A stretch of 64,000 nucleotides of DNA from the NCBI RefSeq assembly GCF_001905655.1, contig NZ_JMHT01000001.1, positions 1 to 64,000 of the forward strand. The letters are read 5' to 3'. The notes under the pieces were generated by a model that was not told the origin of the DNA, ran no database searches, and saw only the letters and a program-made list of their open reading frames with translations. How positions within the stretch are numbered: position 1 is the stretch's first letter; every line of letters begins with the position of its first letter. Positions 19,283 to 28,800 of the stretch are shown here, in pieces. The position numbers and the translations under genes were made by a program. The DNA comes from Mycobacterium sp. ST-F2. Lineage in GTDB: Bacteria; Actinomycetota; Actinomycetes; Mycobacteriales; Mycobacteriaceae.

Positions 19283-19333
19283 TGCAACTCCACAGTTGCA
19301 TACGCCAACCTGTACTGCAACCCTCAGATTGCA
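19283..19333. promoter_or_regulatory. Pair of 18-bp palindromes, candidate ArsR operators
   Basis: Site 1, TGCAACTCCACAGTTGCA (19283-19300), and site 2, TGCAACCCTCAGATTGCA (19316-19333). Site 1 has perfect 7-bp arms; site 2 has 5-bp arms. They have the same length and start 33 bp apart, about three DNA turns, which suits cooperative dimer binding. They lie between the AHSA1 start codon and the end of the next upstream gene. Confidence 0.6.
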
Positions 19334-19755
19334 CTTGGCGTCGCGCGCCGCTCTCGCACCAGCATCAGGCCGATGGTGCCGAATACCAGGTTGGCGGCGA
19401 TCTCCAGAATCGCGGTCACCCACGAGAACGCCGTCACCCGTGCCCACGTCGGCGCATTGATGAAGCTGTCGCTGAAGAATCCCCATTTCGGAAGCAGATG
19501 CGCCGCAGTGAATCCCACCGCGCCGGCGTAGCCGATGCCGACTGCCGCAAGCGGCGCCCACCGGTTCCGCTTGAACACCAGCCCGATCGTGACGGCCGCG
19601 AGGATCAGCTGCACCGTGCCGCCCACCATCACCGCCGGCGGGATGACGTTCATTCCCCGCCTCATGTGGTCAGCGCCGTGCAGTAGCAGCGCGACGGCCA
19701 AAAAGCCTGCGGCCCAATCGAAGTTACGTTGCCAATTCCTGGAGTCACCAGTCAT
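19324..19755 (-). CDS. Four-helix membrane protein, actinobacterial hypothetical
   Basis: A 143-residue protein with about four membrane segments: WAAGFLAVALLLHGADH, VGGTVQLILAAVTIGLVF, APLAAVGIGYAGAVGFTAAH and a long last one ending GTIGLMLV. Histidines flank helices (LLHGADH, AAHLLPKWG), a pattern seen in small heme- or metal-associated membrane proteins, but no function is established. The ATG at 19755 lacks a strong ribosome site. The palindrome at 19768 lies 13 bases upstream. Confidence 0.65.
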   Translation of the reverse strand: MTGDSRNWQRNFDWAAGFLAVALLLHGADHMRRGMNVIPPAVMVGGTVQLILAAVTIGLVFKRNRWAPLAAVGIGYAGAVGFTAAHLLPKWGFFSDSFINAPTWARVTAFSWVTAILEIAANLVFGTIGLMLVRERRATPSAI

Positions 19756-19767
19756 TCTGATCACCTC

Positions 19768-19784
19768 TACTACGCACGGTAGTA
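19768..19784. promoter_or_regulatory. Palindrome TACTAC-N5-GTAGTA between divergent genes
   Basis: A perfect 6-bp inverted repeat, TACTAC-GCACG-GTAGTA, lies between the divergent membrane protein and nuclease genes. The size and AT-rich arms are typical of TetR- or MarR-type operators. No regulator can be assigned. Confidence 0.45.
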
Positions 19785-19828
19785 AAGCCGCGGCATCCTG
19801 TAAAGACCTGTCAGAGGTTGGCCCTACG

Positions 19829-20374
19829 ATGCCTGGCGTGCGGATGAAACTCTTGGGCGCGGCCGGGCTGGCCTCGGGCGGCGCGGCGTATCTGCACGGC
19901 TGGACGTGGGAACCGGCGCTGGGCGTGGCCCTCGGGGTGCCGCTGCTACTCGCCGCCGTTCCGCACGTTATCACCGGAATGCGCACTCCGAGCCGCCACG
20001 AAGATCCCATCCACGATATGTCCGGCACCGAGTTCGAGGATTACGTCGCCCGGATCGCCCGGTCGTGCGGCGTCCCGGTCATCATGACCGAGCTGTCCGG
20101 GGACTGGGGCGTCGACCTCATCGTCGGGACGCGGCCCAATCGCCTTGCCATTCAATGCAAACGGCTGTCCCGGCCCGTCGGCCCCGGTGCTGTGCAGGAG
20201 GTGGTCGCCGGCGCGCCCATGCAGGACTGCACCCACACCATGGTGGTCACCAACAACGACTTCACGCCCGCCGCACGGAAATTGGCCGAATTGCACGACT
20301 GCACGCTGGTCAGCGGCACCGAGCTCACCCGGCTGCGCGGATTGATCCGGCAGCAGGTCCTAGAGCGCCGCTAG
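19829..20374 (+). CDS. Membrane-anchored Mrr-like restriction endonuclease domain protein
   Basis: A 181-residue protein. Residues 1-50 contain two short hydrophobic stretches (LLGAAGLASGGAAYL and ALGVALGVPLLLAAVPHVI). The C-terminal part is a PD-(D/E)xK fold of the Mrr_cat type: MSGTEFEDYVARIARSCG, then GDWGVDLIVGT...LAIQCKR with the catalytic D and QxK. Such proteins cleave DNA, often modified DNA, or act in membrane-associated DNA metabolism. Other starts (GTG 19838, ATG 19844) are possible. Its 3' end overlaps the convergent lat gene by 15 bp. Confidence 0.75.
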   Translation: MPGVRMKLLGAAGLASGGAAYLHGWTWEPALGVALGVPLLLAAVPHVITGMRTPSRHEDPIHDMSGTEFEDYVARIARSCGVPVIMTELSGDWGVDLIVGTRPNRLAIQCKRLSRPVGPGAVQEVVAGAPMQDCTHTMVVTNNDFTPAARKLAELHDCTLVSGTELTRLRGLIRQQVLERR

Positions 20375-21718
20375 TACGTCCCGCACCGCCTGCACGGCTT
20401 CATCGATCTCACTGCGCGACACCGTCAGCGCCGGCCGGAACCGCACCGAGTCTGCGCCACTGGCCAGCAGGATGACGCGGTGCTGCCACAGCCGCCTGAT
20501 CACCTCGTCGCGCTGCGCGGCCGACGGCATGCTGAACGCGCACATCAGCCCACGCCCGCGCGGGTTGAGTACCAACGCCGGGAATTCAGTTGCCAGGCAA
20601 CGCAACTGACCCACCAGGTACCAGCCCATGCGCACGGCGTTGTCGATCAGCCCGTCGGCTTCGATGACCTCGAGGATGCGGCGGGCCCGCACCATGTCGG
20701 TGAGGTTGCCGCCCCAGGTGGAGTTGATCCGCGAGCTGACGTGGAAGACGTTGTCCGGAACTTCGTCGACCCTGGTCCTGAATTGCTCCTCACGTGCGCG
20801 GCCGCCGGCCATCACGCCACACACCTGGGCCTTCTTGCCGAACGCCACCACGTCGGGAGTGACGCCCAATTGTTGGTAGGCCCAAGGGGTTCCGGTCATG
20901 CCGACGCCCGTCTGCACCTCGTCGAAGATCAGGAGCGCGTCGAACTCGAGACACAGATCCCGCATCGCGGCGAAGAACTCGGGCCGCATGTGCCGGTCAC
21001 CGCCTTCGCCCTGGATCGGCTCGGCGATGAAGCACGCGATGTCGTGCGGATACGCCTCGAAGGCCGCGCGGGCCTGCCGCAGCGATTCCCGTTCCAGCGC
21101 AACGATGTCCACACCAGGGGCAACCACCGGGGCGTCGATGCGCGGCCAGTCGAACTTCGGGAACCGGGCGACCTTGTTGGGGTCGGTGTTGGTCAGCGAC
21201 ATGGTGTAACCACTGCGACCGTGGAACGCGCCACGCAGGTGCAGGACCCGGGTGCCCAGCGCCGGGTTGATGCCGCGCGACTCATTGAGCCGGCTCTTCC
21301 AGTCGAAGGCGACCTTCAACGCGTTCTCCACCGCCAGCGCCCCGCCGTCGACGAAGAACAGGTGCGGCAGCGCCGGGTCACCGAGCACACGCGCGAACGT
21401 CTGCACGAAGCGTGCCATCGGCACGCTGTACACGTCGGAGTTGCTCGGCTTGTTCACCGCCGCCTGGGCCAGTTCAGCGCGAAACGCCTGGTCGGTCAGC
21501 GCCGGATGGTTCATCCCCAGCGCCGACGACGCGAAGAACGTGAACATGTCCAGGTACCGGGTGCCGTCGCGCGCGTCGACCAGATACGAGCCGCCGGACC
21601 GGTCCAGATCGAGCACCAGATCCAGACCGTCGGTCAGGATGCTGCGCCCCAGCACGTCGCGAACGTCGCGGGCGCTGCCCGCCGACAGCCCGTCACCAGA
21701 TGTCAGAACAGCAGTCAT
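20360..21718 (-). CDS. lat: L-lysine 6-aminotransferase Lat
   Basis: A 452-residue class III PLP aminotransferase. It contains HLRGAFHGRSGYTMSLTN, FIAEPIQGEGGDRH, LIFDEVQTGVGMTG and the PLP lysine in VVAFGKKAQVCG. It converts L-lysine and 2-oxoglutarate to 2-aminoadipate-6-semialdehyde (cyclising to piperideine-6-carboxylate) and glutamate. Downstream of lrpA with a 49-bp gap, as Rv3290c follows Rv3291c. M. tuberculosis lat is induced in persistence and controlled by the neighbouring Lrp. Its product is the substrate of Pcd in the same cluster. Confidence 0.95.
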   Translation of the reverse strand: MTAVLTSGDGLSAGSARDVRDVLGRSILTDGLDLVLDLDRSGGSYLVDARDGTRYLDMFTFFASSALGMNHPALTDQAFRAELAQAAVNKPSNSDVYSVPMARFVQTFARVLGDPALPHLFFVDGGALAVENALKVAFDWKSRLNESRGINPALGTRVLHLRGAFHGRSGYTMSLTNTDPNKVARFPKFDWPRIDAPVVAPGVDIVALERESLRQARAAFEAYPHDIACFIAEPIQGEGGDRHMRPEFFAAMRDLCLEFDALLIFDEVQTGVGMTGTPWAYQQLGVTPDVVAFGKKAQVCGVMAGGRAREEQFRTRVDEVPDNVFHVSSRINSTWGGNLTDMVRARRILEVIEADGLIDNAVRMGWYLVGQLRCLATEFPALVLNPRGRGLMCAFSMPSAAQRDEVIRRLWQHRVILLASGADSVRFRPALTVSRSEIDEAVQAVRDVLAAL

Positions 21719-21767
21719 GCCGCCATCCTAACGCAATATTTACAGTATGCATGGCCAACAACAGGAA

Positions 21768-22226
21768 CTATTCCGGTAGTGCCACCTGATCATCGTAAAA
21801 AGTCTGTAAGATGATGGTGCTTCGCGTGCGAACGTTGGCGACTGTCCGGATCCGCTGCAGCAGTCCTTCCAGCGCCCGCGCCGAGGTGACACGCACCAGC
21901 AGGACGTAGCTCTCGTCACCGGCCACCGAATGGCAGGACTCGATTTCGGGGAACGGCTGCAGCCGCGCCGGGGCATCATCAGGTTGGGAAGGATCGAGTG
22001 GGGTGATCGCGACGAACGCCGACAGCATGTGGCCGACGGCCTCGGGGCTGATCCGCGCCGTGTATCCGGTGATCACGCCACGGGATTCGAGCCTGCGCAC
22101 CCGCGACTGCACGGCCGACACCGACAACCCGGCCGCCGACGCCAGGTGCGCCAACGTCGCCCGGCCGTCGGCTATCAGCTCCCGCACCAGGATTCGATCG
22201 ACGTCGTCAAGCTCCGCTTCGGCCAT
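21768..22226 (-). CDS. lrpA: Lrp/AsnC-family regulator LrpA
   Basis: A 152-residue Lrp/AsnC protein. The N-terminal helix-turn-helix (LDDVDRILVRELIADGRATLAHLASAAGLS across the usual span, VQSRVRRLESRGVI) is followed by a C-terminal RAM domain (SYVLLVRVTSARALEGLLQRIR, then VRTRSTIILQTFYDD). It senses amino acids and is expected to control lat. Its ATG is 15 bp from the divergent GTG of the DUF1338 gene, so the promoters must overlap or lie within the genes. Confidence 0.93.
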   Translation of the reverse strand: MAEAELDDVDRILVRELIADGRATLAHLASAAGLSVSAVQSRVRRLESRGVITGYTARISPEAVGHMLSAFVAITPLDPSQPDDAPARLQPFPEIESCHSVAGDESYVLLVRVTSARALEGLLQRIRTVANVRTRSTIILQTFYDDQVALPE

Positions 22227-22241
22227 GCGCGGAGATTACCC

Positions 22242-23441
22242 GTGACGGTCCAGACCTGGGAGCTGCGCGCCGCGTTCGCCGCCGCACTGTCACGCATGTA
22301 CGGCACCGAGGTCCCGGCCTACACCACGTTGGTGGAGGTCAGTACCGCCGTGAACAGGGGCTGTGCCACCGACGGCCGGCTCGGTTCCCTCGACCGCGTC
22401 ACCGCCGAACGCCACGGCGCCATCCGGGTCGGCAGCCCTGCCGAACTGGCCGACGTCGCAGCCCTTTTCGCGGCCTTCGGCATGTATCCCGTCGGGTTCT
22501 ACGACCTGCGCGACGCCGCCTCACCCGTGCCGGTGGTCTCGACCGCGTTCCGGCCCATCGACACAGAAGAGCTGGCCCACAACCCGTTTCGGGTGTTCAC
22601 CTCGATGCTCGCCACCGAGGACGCCCGGTTCTTCTCCCCCGACCTGCGCGCCCGGGTGCAACGCTTTGTCGGGCGACGTCAACTGTTCGACCCCGCACTG
22701 ATCAGCCTGGCTCGTCGCATCGCCGCCGACGGCTGCCCGGACGCCGATGCCGACGACTTCGTGCGGCGCGCCGTCGCGGCGTTCGCGTTGTCGCGCACAC
22801 CGATCGACAAGGCCTGGTACGACGAACTCAGCGATGTGTCGGCCGTCGCCGCGGACATCGCCGGCGTCAGCACCACCCACATCAACCACCTGACGCCGCG
22901 CGTGCTCGACATCGATGAGCTCTACCGGCGGATGACGGCCCGCGGCGTCACGATGATCGACGCGATCCAGGGGCCACCGCGGACCGACGGGCCGCCGGTC
23001 CTGTTGCGGCAGACGTCGTTTCGGGCTCTGGCCGAACCACGCACGTTCCGCGCACCGGACGGCACCGTGTTCGACGGGAGCCTGCGGGTGCGCTTCGGCG
23101 AGGTCGAGGCCCGCGGGGTGGCGCTGACCCGCTCAGGCCGGGAACGGTACGACGCCGCCATGGCCGATCAGGAACACTGGGACAGGTACTTCCCGGCCAC
23201 CGACGCCGAGATGGCGGCGCAGGGCCTGGCCTACTACCGCGGCGGCGATCCCGCCAAACCCGTTGTCTACGAGGATTTCCTACCCGCCTCCGCGGCCGGT
23301 ATCTTCCGGTCCAATCTCGATCGGGACTCGCACGCGGCCGACGTCGACGACCACTCTGACTACAGCCTCGGCTGGATGGCCGACGCGATCGGCCATCACA
23401 TCCACGATCCATACGATCTCTACGAGAAAGCGGCATCATGA
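22242..23441 (+). CDS. 2-oxoadipate dioxygenase/decarboxylase family (DUF1338, HglS-like)
   Basis: A 399-residue DUF1338 protein (Rv3292 by context). Family marks include FGMYPVGFYDLRDAASPVPVV, STTHINHLTPRVLDID (likely iron-ligand histidine) and a C-terminal YEDFLPASAAGIFRSN. Pseudomonas HglS converts 2-oxoadipate to D-2-hydroxyglutarate using Fe(II) and O2. With Lat and Pcd this would complete a lysine-to-2-hydroxyglutarate route; no 2-aminoadipate transaminase is in the cluster. The GTG at 22242 is preferred because GGAGA precedes it. The stop overlaps pcd (ATGA). Confidence 0.85.
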   Translation: MTVQTWELRAAFAAALSRMYGTEVPAYTTLVEVSTAVNRGCATDGRLGSLDRVTAERHGAIRVGSPAELADVAALFAAFGMYPVGFYDLRDAASPVPVVSTAFRPIDTEELAHNPFRVFTSMLATEDARFFSPDLRARVQRFVGRRQLFDPALISLARRIAADGCPDADADDFVRRAVAAFALSRTPIDKAWYDELSDVSAVAADIAGVSTTHINHLTPRVLDIDELYRRMTARGVTMIDAIQGPPRTDGPPVLLRQTSFRALAEPRTFRAPDGTVFDGSLRVRFGEVEARGVALTRSGRERYDAAMADQEHWDRYFPATDAEMAAQGLAYYRGGDPAKPVVYEDFLPASAAGIFRSNLDRDSHAADVDDHSDYSLGWMADAIGHHIHDPYDLYEKAAS

Positions 23442-24976
23442 CTTCCGTGCAGAATCTCTTGCCCACCGCCGATCAACTCCGCGACCGCGTACGTACCGCC
23501 CTGCAGGCCATCGGGGCCCACGTCACGCTGGGTGCGCCCGGCGAGCACGGCTTACATGCCAGCACGCCGATCACGGGTGAGGTGCTTTTCACGCTTCCCG
23601 AGAGCACCACCGACCAGACCGATACCGCGATCGCCGAAGCGGCACAGGCGTTTACCACCTGGCGCACCACCCCGGCACCGGTACGCGGCGCGCTGGTGGC
23701 CCGCCTGGGTGAGCTCCTCATCGAGCACAAGGCCGATCTGGCCACCCTGGTGACCATCGAGGCCGGCAAGATCACCTCCGAGGCCCTCGGCGAGGTGCAG
23801 GAGATGATCGACGTCTGCCAGTTCGCGGTCGGCCTGTCTCGTCAGCTGTACGGCCGCACCATCGCCTCGGAGCGTCCCGGGCACCGGCTCATGGAGAACT
23901 GGCATCCGCTCGGGGTGGTCGGCGTCATCACCGCGTTCAACTTCCCCGTCGCCGTCTGGGCCTGGAACACCGCCATCGCGTTGGTGTGCGGTGACACCGT
24001 GGTGTGGAAGCCCTCGGAGCTCACCCCACTGACCGCCGTCGCCTGCCAAGCGCTGCTGGAGCGCGCCGCGGCGGACGTCGGCGCCCCGGCGCATGTCGGC
24101 CGGTTGGTGCTGGGCAGCCGCGAGATCGGCGAGCAGCTGGTCGACGACCCCCGCGTGGCACTCCTGAGCGCGACGGGATCGGTGCGGATGGGTCAGCAGA
24201 TCGGGCCGCGCGTGGCCCAGCGGTTCGGCAAGGTGCTGCTGGAACTCGGCGGCAACAACGCCACCATCGTCACGCCGTCGGCCGACCTCGACCTCGCGGT
24301 GCGCGGCATCGTGTTCGCCGCCGCCGGCACCGCGGGACAACGCTGCACGACGCTGCGCCGCGTCATCGCCCACCGCAGCGTCGTCGACACCTTGGTGCAG
24401 CGCATCGTCACCGCGTACCAGAGCCTGCCCGTCGGCGACCCGTCTGCCGAGGGGACGTTGATCGGGCCGCTGATCCACGAGCGGTCCTACCGCGACATGG
24501 TGGGCGCACTCGAACAAGCCCGGGCCGAGGGCGGCGAGGTCACCGGCGGCGAACGGGTCCAGCTGCATGCCAGCTCGTACTACGTCACGCCGGCGGTGGT
24601 CCGGATGCCGGGGCAGACGGCCATCGTGCACCAGGAGACGTTCGCACCCATCCTGTACGTGCTGACCTACGACACACTCGACGAGGCCATCGCCCTCAAC
24701 AATGCGGTGCCGCAAGGTCTTTCGTCGGCCATCTTCACCACCGACATCCGGGAGGCCGAACGGTTCATGGCTGCCGACGGGTCGGACTGCGGCATCGCCA
24801 ACGTCAACATCGGCACCTCCGGCGCGGAGATCGGCGGGGCGTTCGGCGGCGAGAAGCAGACGGGCGGCGGACGTGAATCGGGCTCGGATTCCTGGAAGGC
24901 GTACATGCGCCGGGCCACCAACACCGTCAACTACTCATCCGAGCTGCCTCTGGCCCAAGGGGTCCAGTTCGGGTGA
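23438..24976 (+). CDS. pcd: Piperideine-6-carboxylate / aminoadipate-semialdehyde dehydrogenase Pcd
   Basis: A 512-residue aldehyde dehydrogenase. GVITAFNFPVAVWAWN and the NAD site are followed by the general base in LLELGGNNA and the catalytic cysteine in GTAGQRCTTLRR. FGGEKQTGGGRESGSDSWK near the C-terminus fits the ALDH7/AASADH group. It oxidises the Lat product to 2-aminoadipate with NAD(P)+. The ATG overlaps the DUF1338 stop (ATGA). Order and orientation equal Rv3291c-Rv3293. Confidence 0.94.
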   Translation: MTSVQNLLPTADQLRDRVRTALQAIGAHVTLGAPGEHGLHASTPITGEVLFTLPESTTDQTDTAIAEAAQAFTTWRTTPAPVRGALVARLGELLIEHKADLATLVTIEAGKITSEALGEVQEMIDVCQFAVGLSRQLYGRTIASERPGHRLMENWHPLGVVGVITAFNFPVAVWAWNTAIALVCGDTVVWKPSELTPLTAVACQALLERAAADVGAPAHVGRLVLGSREIGEQLVDDPRVALLSATGSVRMGQQIGPRVAQRFGKVLLELGGNNATIVTPSADLDLAVRGIVFAAAGTAGQRCTTLRRVIAHRSVVDTLVQRIVTAYQSLPVGDPSAEGTLIGPLIHERSYRDMVGALEQARAEGGEVTGGERVQLHASSYYVTPAVVRMPGQTAIVHQETFAPILYVLTYDTLDEAIALNNAVPQGLSSAIFTTDIREAERFMAADGSDCGIANVNIGTSGAEIGGAFGGEKQTGGGRESGSDSWKAYMRRATNTVNYSSELPLAQGVQFG

Positions 24977-24991
24977 GGTAGACATGAGCCC

Positions 24992-25780
24992 GTGAAGATC
25001 GAAGGTGCGGTGGCTGTCGTCACCGGCGCGGGCTCGGGCATCGGCAGGTCCATCGCGACGGCACTGGCCGCCGCGGGCGCGGCGGTCGTGGCCGGCGACA
25101 TCAATGCCGAAGCCGCCGCCGAGACGGCCGCGGGCTACGGCGGTGTCGGCATCGGCGCCGACGCGTCGTCGGTCGACGGCATCGCGACGCTGCTCGACGC
25201 CGCCCGCGCGGCGTACGGACCCGTCGACATCTACGTCGCCAACGCCGGCATCACCGGCGAACCCGGGCTGGGCGACGACGAAGCCGCCTGGGACCGCATC
25301 ATCGACATCAACCTGCGCGCGCACATCCGGGCCGCGAAAGCCGTTGTGCCCGAATGGGTTGAGCGCGGCGGCGGGCATTTCGTCGCGGTGGCCTCGGCCG
25401 CCGGCCTGCTCACCCAGCTCGGCGCGGCCGGGTACAGCGTCACCAAGCACGCCGCCGTCGGGTTCGCGGAGTGGCTGACCATCACCTACGGCGACCAGGG
25501 CATCGGCGTCAGCTGCGTCTGCCCGATGGGCGTCGACACGCCCCTGCTGCGCGGCATGACCGACTCCGCCGACGCCGCGATCCGGGTGGCCGGCAACGCC
25601 GTGACCCACGCGGGCAACGTCGTCGGGCCCGATGATGTCGCGGCCCTCGTCCTCCAGGCCATACAGGACGGCACGTTCCTGGTCCTCCCGCACCCCGAGG
25701 TGCTGGAGATGTACCGCCACAAGGGTGCCGACTACGACCGCTGGCTCGCCGGCATGCGGCGCTACCAGCGGACCCTCTGA
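24992..25780 (+). CDS. Short-chain dehydrogenase/reductase
   Basis: A 262-residue classical SDR: VAVVTGAGSGIGRSIATAL, DIYVANAGITGEPG, VASAAGLL and YSVTKHA (active-site YxxxK). The C-terminus (YDRWLAGMRRYQR) is like those of mycobacterial SDRs that often act on steroids or acyl intermediates. The GTG lies 15 bp after pcd, so cotranscription with the lysine genes is possible, but this SDR is not part of the M. tuberculosis cluster. Substrate unknown. Confidence 0.85.
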   Translation: MKIEGAVAVVTGAGSGIGRSIATALAAAGAAVVAGDINAEAAAETAAGYGGVGIGADASSVDGIATLLDAARAAYGPVDIYVANAGITGEPGLGDDEAAWDRIIDINLRAHIRAAKAVVPEWVERGGGHFVAVASAAGLLTQLGAAGYSVTKHAAVGFAEWLTITYGDQGIGVSCVCPMGVDTPLLRGMTDSADAAIRVAGNAVTHAGNVVGPDDVAALVLQAIQDGTFLVLPHPEVLEMYRHKGADYDRWLAGMRRYQRTL

Positions 25781-25785
25781 CCTGC

Positions 25786-25834
25786 GATTTGTGCACGATT
25801 TTCCGCGCTGACCGCGGATTTTCGTGCACAAATC
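25786..25834. repeat. Long intergenic inverted repeat before lhr
   Basis: Left arm GATTTGTGCACGA-TTTT-CCGCG and right arm CGCGG-ATTTT-CGTGCACAAATC pair over 13 + 5 bp, with a three-base mismatched centre and a five-base loop (CTGAC). It follows the SDR stop by five bases and ends 37 bp before lhr. It lacks a T tract, so it may be a bidirectional hairpin, an mRNA-stabilising element or a REP-like dispersed repeat. I have the impression that similar GTGCAC palindromes recur between mycobacterial genes, but I could not check this. Confidence 0.8.
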
Positions 25835-25871
25835 CCTCGGGCATGTCAGACCCGCCGGGCAGTATGGACAC

Positions 25872-28800
25872 GTGAATCCACTCGACAGGTTCAGTGACCT
25901 GACCCGGGAGTGGTTCGCGGCTGCCTTCAACACGCCCACCCCGGCCCAGGAGCAGGCCTGGCAGGCCATCGCCGACGGCCACAACACGCTGGTCATCGCC
26001 CCGACCGGGTCTGGCAAGACGCTGGCCGCGTTTCTCTGGGCCATCGACCAGCTGGCGCAGGAGCCTGACGGCAAGGGCACCCGCGTGCTCTACGTCTCGC
26101 CGCTGAAGGCCCTCGCGGTCGACGTCGAACGCAACCTGTCCACGCCGCTCACCGGCATCACCCGGGTGGCCGAGCGGGTGGGCGCACCGGCGCCCAAGAT
26201 CACCGTCGGCGTGCGGTCGGGTGACACCTCTCCGGCGCAGCGGCGCCAGCTGATCGCGACGCCGCCGGACATCCTGATCACCACACCCGAGTCGCTGTTC
26301 CTGATGCTGACGTCGGCTGCGCGGGAGACACTGGCGACGGTGCGGACCGTCATCGTCGACGAGGTACACGCCGTCGCGGCCACCAAACGCGGTGCGCACC
26401 TGGCCCTGTCACTGGAACGTCTCGACGAGCTGCTGGACAAGCCGGCGCAACGCATCGGCCTGTCCGCGACCGTCAAGCCGCCCGAGGAGGTCGCCCGCTT
26501 CCTTTCGGGAGCCGCGCCCACCACCATCGTCAAACCACCCGCTACCAAGACCTTCGACCTGAGCGTCGAGGTACCGGTGCCCGACATGGCCAACCTCGAC
26601 GGCGGCACCATCTGGCCCGACGTCGAGGAACGCATCGTCGACCTGATCGAGTCGCACAATTCGTCGCTGGTGTTCGCCAACTCCCGGCGGCTGGCCGAAC
26701 GGCTCACGGCCCGGCTCAACGAGATTCACGCCGCCCGTTCCGGCATCGAGCTACCGAACGAACGCAACCCACAGATCGGCGGGGGCGCGCCGGCCACCAT
26801 CATGGCCAGCGGGCAAACCTTCGGTGCGCCGAGCCTGCTCGCCAAGGCCCACCACGGCTCGGTCAGCAAGGAGGCGCGGGCGCAGGTCGAGGACGACCTC
26901 AAGAGCGGGCGGCTCAAGGCCGTCGTCGCCACGTCCAGCCTGGAACTCGGCATCGATATGGGCGCCGTCGATCTGGTCATCCAGGTCGAGGCGCCGCCGT
27001 CGGTGGCCAGTGGTCTGCAGCGCATCGGCCGCGCCGGCCACCAGGTCGGCGAGATCTCCGAGGGCGTGCTGCTGCCCAAACACCGCACCGACCTCATCGA
27101 CTGCGCCGTCACCGTGCAGCGGATGCGCGCCGGAGAGATCGAGACCCTGCAGGTACCCACCAATCCCCTCGACGTGCTGGCCCAGCACACCGTCGCGGCG
27201 GCCGCCCTCGAACCACTCGATGCCGACCGCTGGTTCGACGCCGTCCGCCGCAGCGCACCGTTCGCCGCGTTGCCGCGCAGCGCCTTCGAAGCGACGCTGG
27301 ACCTGCTGGCAGGCAAGTACCCCTCCACCGAGTTCGCCGAGCTGCGGCCACGGCTGGTCTACGACCGGGACACCGGCACCCTCACGGCCCGGCCCGGCGC
27401 GCAACGGCTGGCCGTCACGTCCGGCGGTGCGATCCCGGACCGCGGCATGTTCACCGTCTACCTGGCCACGGGCGACGAAAAGCCTTCGCGGGTAGGCGAA
27501 CTCGACGAGGAGATGGTCTACGAGTCGCGGCCCGGCGACGTCATCTCCCTGGGCGCCACCAGCTGGCGCATCACCGAGATCACCCACGACCGGGTGCTGG
27601 TGCTGCCCGCGCCCGGCCAGCCCGCGCGGTTGCCGTTCTGGCGCGGCGACGCCGTCGGCCGTCCCGCTGAGCTGGGTGCGGCCATCGGCGCGTTCACCGG
27701 GAAGCTCGCCGGGCTGCCGCGCGCCGAGTTCGACGAATACTGCAGCACAATGGGTTTCAACGACTACGCCACCGACAACCTGTGGCAGCTGCTGGACGAG
27801 CAACGGCAGGCCACCGGCACGGTGCCCACCGACACCACGTTCGTGGTGGAACGGTTCCGCGATGAGCTCGGCGACTGGCGGATCGTCCTGCATTCCCCCT
27901 ACGGGCTGCGGGTGCACGGGCCGCTGGCGCTTGCGGTCGGCCGGCGGATCATGGAGCGGTACGGCATCGACGAGAAGCCCACCGCGTCTGACGACGGCAT
28001 CGTGCTGCGGCTGCCCGATACCGGCGAAAACCCGCCCGGCGCAGACATTTTCGTGTTCGATGCCGACGAGATCGAGACCATCGTCACCGCCGAGGTCGGC
28101 GGGTCGGCGCTGTTCGCCTCCCGCTTCCGCGAGTGCGCCGCACGGGCGCTGCTACTGCCGCGGCGCCATCCCGGCAAACGGTCGCCGCTGTGGCATCAGC
28201 GGCAACGGGCCGCCCAGCTGCTGGACATCGCCCGCAAGTACCCCGATTTCCCCATCGTGCTGGAGACCGTGCGGGAATGCCTGCAGGACGTCTACGACGT
28301 CCCGATGCTCATCGAGTTGATGCGCCGCGTCGCACAGCGCCGCGTCCGGGTACTCGACGTGCAGACCGCCACTCCGTCGCCGTTCGCCGCCTCGCTGTTG
28401 TTCGGTTACGTCGGCGCGTTCATGTACGAGGGCGACAGCCCGCTCGCCGAACGTCGGGCTGCCGCACTGTCGTTGGACGCCACCCTGCTGGCCGAGCTCC
28501 TGGGTCGCGTCGAACTGCGCGAACTGCTCGACCCCGACGTGGTGGCAGCCACCATCCGGCAACTGCAGCACCTGACCGAGGACCGCGCCGCGCGCGACGC
28601 CGAAGGCATCGCCGACCTCCTGCGACTGCTCGGGCCGCTGACCACCGACGAACTCCGGCAGCGGAGCACCGCCAGCGATGTCGAGGCCTGGTGCGCCACG
28701 CTGCAGGCCGCCAAGCGCGCCGTGGCGGTGACGTTCGCCGGGCAGAGCTGGTGGGCCGCCGTCGAGGACATGGGCCTGCTACGCGACGGTCTCGGCGTCG

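Noticed and set aside
25824..25871. Earlier GTG start for lhr
   Set aside because: It lies within the right arm of the hairpin and lacks a ribosome site; the family start is NPLDRFSDLTREWF at 25872.
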